This document shows, piece after piece, positions 61,393 through 64,000 of a stretch of 64,000 bases of DNA. Under the pieces are notes generated by a model. It was given only the letters and a program-made list of their open reading frames with translations, was not told the origin of the DNA and made no database searches. Both the position numbers and the translations under genes were made by a program. The stretch is taken from the NCBI GenBank assembly GCA_043798715.1, contig JAZDOK010000030.1, positions 1-64,000 on the forward strand. The letters run 5' to 3'. Every line of letters starts with the position of its first letter. Position 1 is the first letter of the stretch. Source of the stretch: JAZDOK01 sp043798715 (GTDB taxonomy: Bacteria; Vulcanimicrobiota; JAZDOK01).

Positions 61393-62667
61393 ATGATAGA
61401 TATCAAAATCGCCAGAAACAATCCCGAAACCATTGTAAACGCACTCAAGAGGCGCCGGATGCCGGCCACTGTGGTCGAGCAACTGGCGGCTCTGGATATA
61501 GAGCGAAGAAAGCTCATCGTCCAATCGGATGAATTAAAACAACTCAAAAACACGGTCTCCAGGGAAATCGGGCACCTCAAGGCCAAAGGAGAGGCGGCCG
61601 AAGAGCAGAGCCTCCGAATGAGAGGCGTCGGCGAGGAAATAAAGACCCTTGAAGAAGGCCTCTTTCTTATTGAAAAGAAGATTAACGAACTCCTGATGTC
61701 GCTCCCCAACATCCTCCAGGATAACGTCCCTGACGGGGAGAGCGAAAAAGACAACGTGGAGATCCGCAGAGTTGGGGACTTCCCCAAGGCGGATTTCACT
61801 CCCCTCCCGCACTGGGAACTCGCCGAAAGACTGGGCATCATTGATTTTGAACGCGGCGTCAAACTTTCAGGCACGCGCTTCTATGTGCTCAAGGGAGCCG
61901 GAGCCCGCCTCCAGCGCGCCCTCATCGCCTGGATGCTGGATCTGCACATCTCCCGCCACGGCTACACCGAGGTCTATCTCCCCTTCATGGTGAAGGAAGA
62001 ATGCATGTATGCCGCCGGCCAGCTCCCTAAATTCCGGGACAACCTCTACCACGACGCCGAGGAGGACTTCTGGTTAGTTCCGACGGCTGAAGTCCCCGTG
62101 ACCAATCTGCACCGGGATGAAATAATTGACGGGAGCCTTCTTCCACTCAACTACGTGGCCTATACCCCCTGCTTCCGAAGGGAAAAGATGTCCGCTGGCA
62201 AGGACGTGCGGGGCATCAAGCGGGGCCACCAGTTCGACAAGGTGGAGATGTTCAAGTTCGTTCATCCTGCGACTTCAAACCAGGAACTGGAGAAGATGGT
62301 CTTTCACGCCGAGGAAGTCTGCCGCCTCCTCGGGATTCCCCACCGGGTCATCCAGCTCTCAAGCGCCGACGTCGGCTTTTCTTCCTCGCTCACCTTCGAC
62401 ATCGAGATGTGGGCCCAGGGCTGCGGGGAGTGGCTCGAAGTCAGCTCCTGTTCCAACTGCACCGATTTTCAGGCGCGCCGGGCGCAAATCCGCTTCAGGG
62501 AGACCCCGAAATCCAAGCCGGAATTCGTCCACACCCTGAACGGCTCCGGCCTGGCACTTCCGCGCGTCATGATCGCCGTCATGGAAAACTACCAGCAGGC
62601 GGATGGCTCGATCGTCATTCCGGAAGTCCTGCGCCCCTTCGCCGGAGGAATGGAAAAAATCGGCTGA
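61393..62667 (+). CDS. serS: Seryl-tRNA synthetase
   Basis: SerRS charges tRNA-Ser. The 424-residue protein starts at ATG 61393, giving the normal N-terminus (MIDIKIARNNPETIVNAL) and the long tRNA-binding coiled coil (about 25-105). The class II core has motif 1 near LDLHISRHGYTEVYLPFMV, VPTAEVPVTNLHRDEI, motif 2 CFRREKMSAGKDVRGIKRGH followed by QFDKVEMFKF, EVSSCSNCTDFQARR and motif 3 LNGSGLALPRVMIAVMENYQ. Motif 2 has REKM where many bacterial enzymes have SEAG, a modest variation. It lies seven bases after the PilT paralogue and is convergent with the HD-GYP gene. Confidence 0.97.
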   Translation: MIDIKIARNNPETIVNALKRRRMPATVVEQLAALDIERRKLIVQSDELKQLKNTVSREIGHLKAKGEAAEEQSLRMRGVGEEIKTLEEGLFLIEKKINELLMSLPNILQDNVPDGESEKDNVEIRRVGDFPKADFTPLPHWELAERLGIIDFERGVKLSGTRFYVLKGAGARLQRALIAWMLDLHISRHGYTEVYLPFMVKEECMYAAGQLPKFRDNLYHDAEEDFWLVPTAEVPVTNLHRDEIIDGSLLPLNYVAYTPCFRREKMSAGKDVRGIKRGHQFDKVEMFKFVHPATSNQELEKMVFHAEEVCRLLGIPHRVIQLSSADVGFSSSLTFDIEMWAQGCGEWLEVSSCSNCTDFQARRAQIRFRETPKSKPEFVHTLNGSGLALPRVMIAVMENYQQADGSIVIPEVLRPFAGGMEKIG

Positions 62668-62676
62668 CCGTGAATT

Positions 62677-63762
62677 TCAGTCCCTCGCCGGGTTCTTCTC
62701 GAGGACTATTCCGAAAACTTCCAGCAGAAGCGGATCGTGGCGATCCATGGAGAGCTGCAGGAAGAGCTTGTTGAAATCTTCACGTGATTTTGACCGGTCC
62801 CACTCCTGAAGCTGATTGTCATAATCCTCGACCATCGAGAGGATCCTGGCCGCCAGGGGAATGGCATCCCCCGAGATTCCATCAGGGAAACCGCTGCCGT
62901 CATAATACTCATGATGGTGCTTTACGGCGGCGACGGCTTTTTCCAGAATTTTAATCCTCTGCAGGAGATTGGCGCCCTCCTGGGGATGAAGAAAATCCAC
63001 GTCATGGCGCCCCAGGATCCCGGGTCTCAACCTCCCGATATCGTGAAAATAGGCGGCATAGAGCAGGTTTTCCATGTTTTTCCCTGACATTCCCCACTCC
63101 CGGGCGACTGCGGCGGCCAGGCGGGCGATCCGGAAGGTGTGTCCCCTCCCGGATCTTTCGATCGACTCAAGTGCGGAGACCAGGATCTCGACTACGTGGA
63201 CGAAAAAATTCTGAAGCTGATTCCTCAGAAAGACATTATTGAGGGCCACGGCGGCCTGCTGGGCCAGGATGGTCAGGTACTCCTGATCCTCGCCGGAAAA
63301 AGGGATGTCCCCGATTTTATTGACGGCCTCGACGCATCCGAAGACTTTCTCGCCCCACTTGACCGGCACCGCCAGGATGGATCGGGTCTCAAAACTGGTG
63401 GCCTTGTCGACCCCCTTGTAATGGCGGGGGTCCTTGTTGACATCCAGGATAATGAGGGGCTCGCGGTGGAGGATACACCAGCCGGCGATGCTGTTTTCAT
63501 TCAAGGGCAGGCGGATCTTCCGGATGACCTCCCCCAGTTCTCCCGCAGTCTGCTTAAAGTAGATTTCATTCTTTTCTTCGTCCAGAAGAAGCATTGAGGC
63601 CCGTTCGGAATTACAGACCTCCTTGGAGCAATTGATGATCTTCGCCAGAAGTTCGTCCTGATCGGTTGAAGAAGAAAGCTCCTGCCCCACCCGGCACAGG
63701 CGCTCAAGCACGTTCGCTTTTGAATCCTGGTCGGACACGGTTTCCTCCATATGATAGTTCAT
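62677..63762 (-). CDS. GAF - HD-GYP protein, likely c-di-GMP phosphodiesterase
   Basis: The protein has 361 residues from ATG 63762, which overlaps the stop of the upstream PilB/GspE-like gene as ATGA. Residues about 35-170 form a GAF sensor domain (RASMLLLDEEKNEIYF, IAGWCILHREPLIILDV, LAVPVKWGEKVFGCVEAVNK). Residues about 190-340 form an HD-GYP domain: GHTFRIARLAA, AAYFHDIGRLRPGIL, HPQEGANLLQRI, VKHHHEYYDGSGFPDGISG and PLAARILSMVEDYD. The GYP triad reads GFP. HD-GYP proteins hydrolyse c-di-GMP, and the metal-binding HHExxDGSG region is intact. Coupling to an assembly ATPase points to control of pili or secretion. Confidence 0.9.
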   Translation of the reverse strand: MNYHMEETVSDQDSKANVLERLCRVGQELSSSTDQDELLAKIINCSKEVCNSERASMLLLDEEKNEIYFKQTAGELGEVIRKIRLPLNENSIAGWCILHREPLIILDVNKDPRHYKGVDKATSFETRSILAVPVKWGEKVFGCVEAVNKIGDIPFSGEDQEYLTILAQQAAVALNNVFLRNQLQNFFVHVVEILVSALESIERSGRGHTFRIARLAAAVAREWGMSGKNMENLLYAAYFHDIGRLRPGILGRHDVDFLHPQEGANLLQRIKILEKAVAAVKHHHEYYDGSGFPDGISGDAIPLAARILSMVEDYDNQLQEWDRSKSREDFNKLFLQLSMDRHDPLLLEVFGIVLEKNPARD

Positions 63763-64000
63763 TCCGCCGTCACCCGGCACAGTTCCTCGTAGGCGGTTAC
63801 CCCCTTGGAGACCTTGAGAAGTCCGTCCTGATGCAGGGTCCTGAGACCCTGCTCACGGGCCAGGGCCATGAGTTGGGACGAGGGAACCCTCCTGATGATC
63901 ATGTCCCGGAGTTCATCGCTCATAATCATCAGCTCGTAAATACCCATACGACCTGAGTACCCGGTCCCGCTGCAATTGTCACAGCCCTTGCCCTTCTTGA
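63759..64000 (-). CDS. PilB/GspE-type assembly ATPase, C-terminal end only
   Basis: Only the last ~80 residues lie in the window. They contain the second half of the zinc motif and the typical follow-on (GKGCDNCSGTGYSGRMGIYE), then LMIMSDELRDMIIRRVPSSQ, LMALAREQGLRTLHQDGLLK and the ending KGVTAYEELCRVTAE. This matches the C-terminus of PilB (type IV pilus extension) and GspE (type II secretion); the fragment cannot separate them. The closeness of pilT and its paralogue favours PilB. The rest of the gene is to the right of the window. Confidence 0.85.
   Translation of the reverse strand, partial: KKGKGCDNCSGTGYSGRMGIYELMIMSDELRDMIIRRVPSSQLMALAREQGLRTLHQDGLLKVSKGVTAYEELCRVTAE

Noticed and set aside
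1..64000. rRNA, tRNA, integrase, transposase or attachment sites
   Set aside because: Nothing convincing was seen on either strand by eye; tRNA and Rfam scans could not be run.

Overview
The window looks like the chromosome of a Gram-negative-type, GC-rich bacterium. It has an RND/MFP/TolC tripartite efflux set, a small outer-membrane beta-barrel, type IV pilus ATPases (pilT, a pilT paralogue, a PilB/GspE fragment) and the DNA-uptake channel ComEC. Housekeeping genes are mixed with repeat-rich giant or fusion proteins. No gene fixes the phylum. The mix (SUMF1/CsgG fusion, stand-alone FlhA-type domain, giant YD-like repeat protein) suggests a little-studied, probably uncultured lineage; that is inference only.

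Layout. Positions 1-24918 are one uninterrupted minus-strand reading frame of 8,306 codons that runs off the left edge. Its protein is built from D-G-[T/S] / YD-type beta repeats. It contains a ~2.3-kb segment present almost three times in tandem, and a block of ten ~91-residue alpha-helical repeats. comEC diverges from it. At 27.6-32.5 kb are two SUMF1 (FGE-fold) proteins, one fused to a CsgG domain and a long coiled coil. At 32.7-36.5 kb lie a polytopic GT-C-like protein, a radical SAM protein and a GT2 glycosyltransferase, followed by a 79-residue orphan. At 36.9-42.8 kb a minus-strand block carries aroE, aroA, RNase J, family-4 uracil-DNA glycosylase and dapA (listed in reverse order of transcription), with a small membrane protein upstream. 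Then come argF, an MBL-fold hydrolase and nth (plus strand), the RND efflux genes, a Nudix hydrolase, and a 636-residue protein with the same D-G repeat style as the giant. Next are a MerR-like coiled-coil protein, a membrane-tethered Mu-gpF-like domain, RNase PH, a soluble FlhA/SctV cytoplasmic domain, a beta-barrel and an HD hydrolase. The right end holds pilT, a degenerate pilT paralogue and serS facing a GAF-HD-GYP gene coupled to a PilB/GspE gene cut by the window edge.

Working together. pilT, its paralogue, the PilB/GspE-like ATPase and ComEC fit pilus retraction and DNA uptake. The HD-GYP protein, overlapping the pilB-like gene by ATGA, suggests c-di-GMP control of that machinery. dapA, RNase J, UDG, aroA and aroE form a tightly spaced transcription unit. 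The giant protein and the 636-residue protein both lack a Sec signal peptide and share repeat style. Their export route, and any link to the orphan FlhA-type domain, is open and is the most interesting question here.

No stretch longer than 300 bases lacks a gene. The longest gaps (24919-25186, 32477-32691, 42786-42965) lie between divergent genes. Several genes without a Shine-Dalgarno have a promoter whose -10 box ends six bases before the start codon, which suggests leaderless transcripts.
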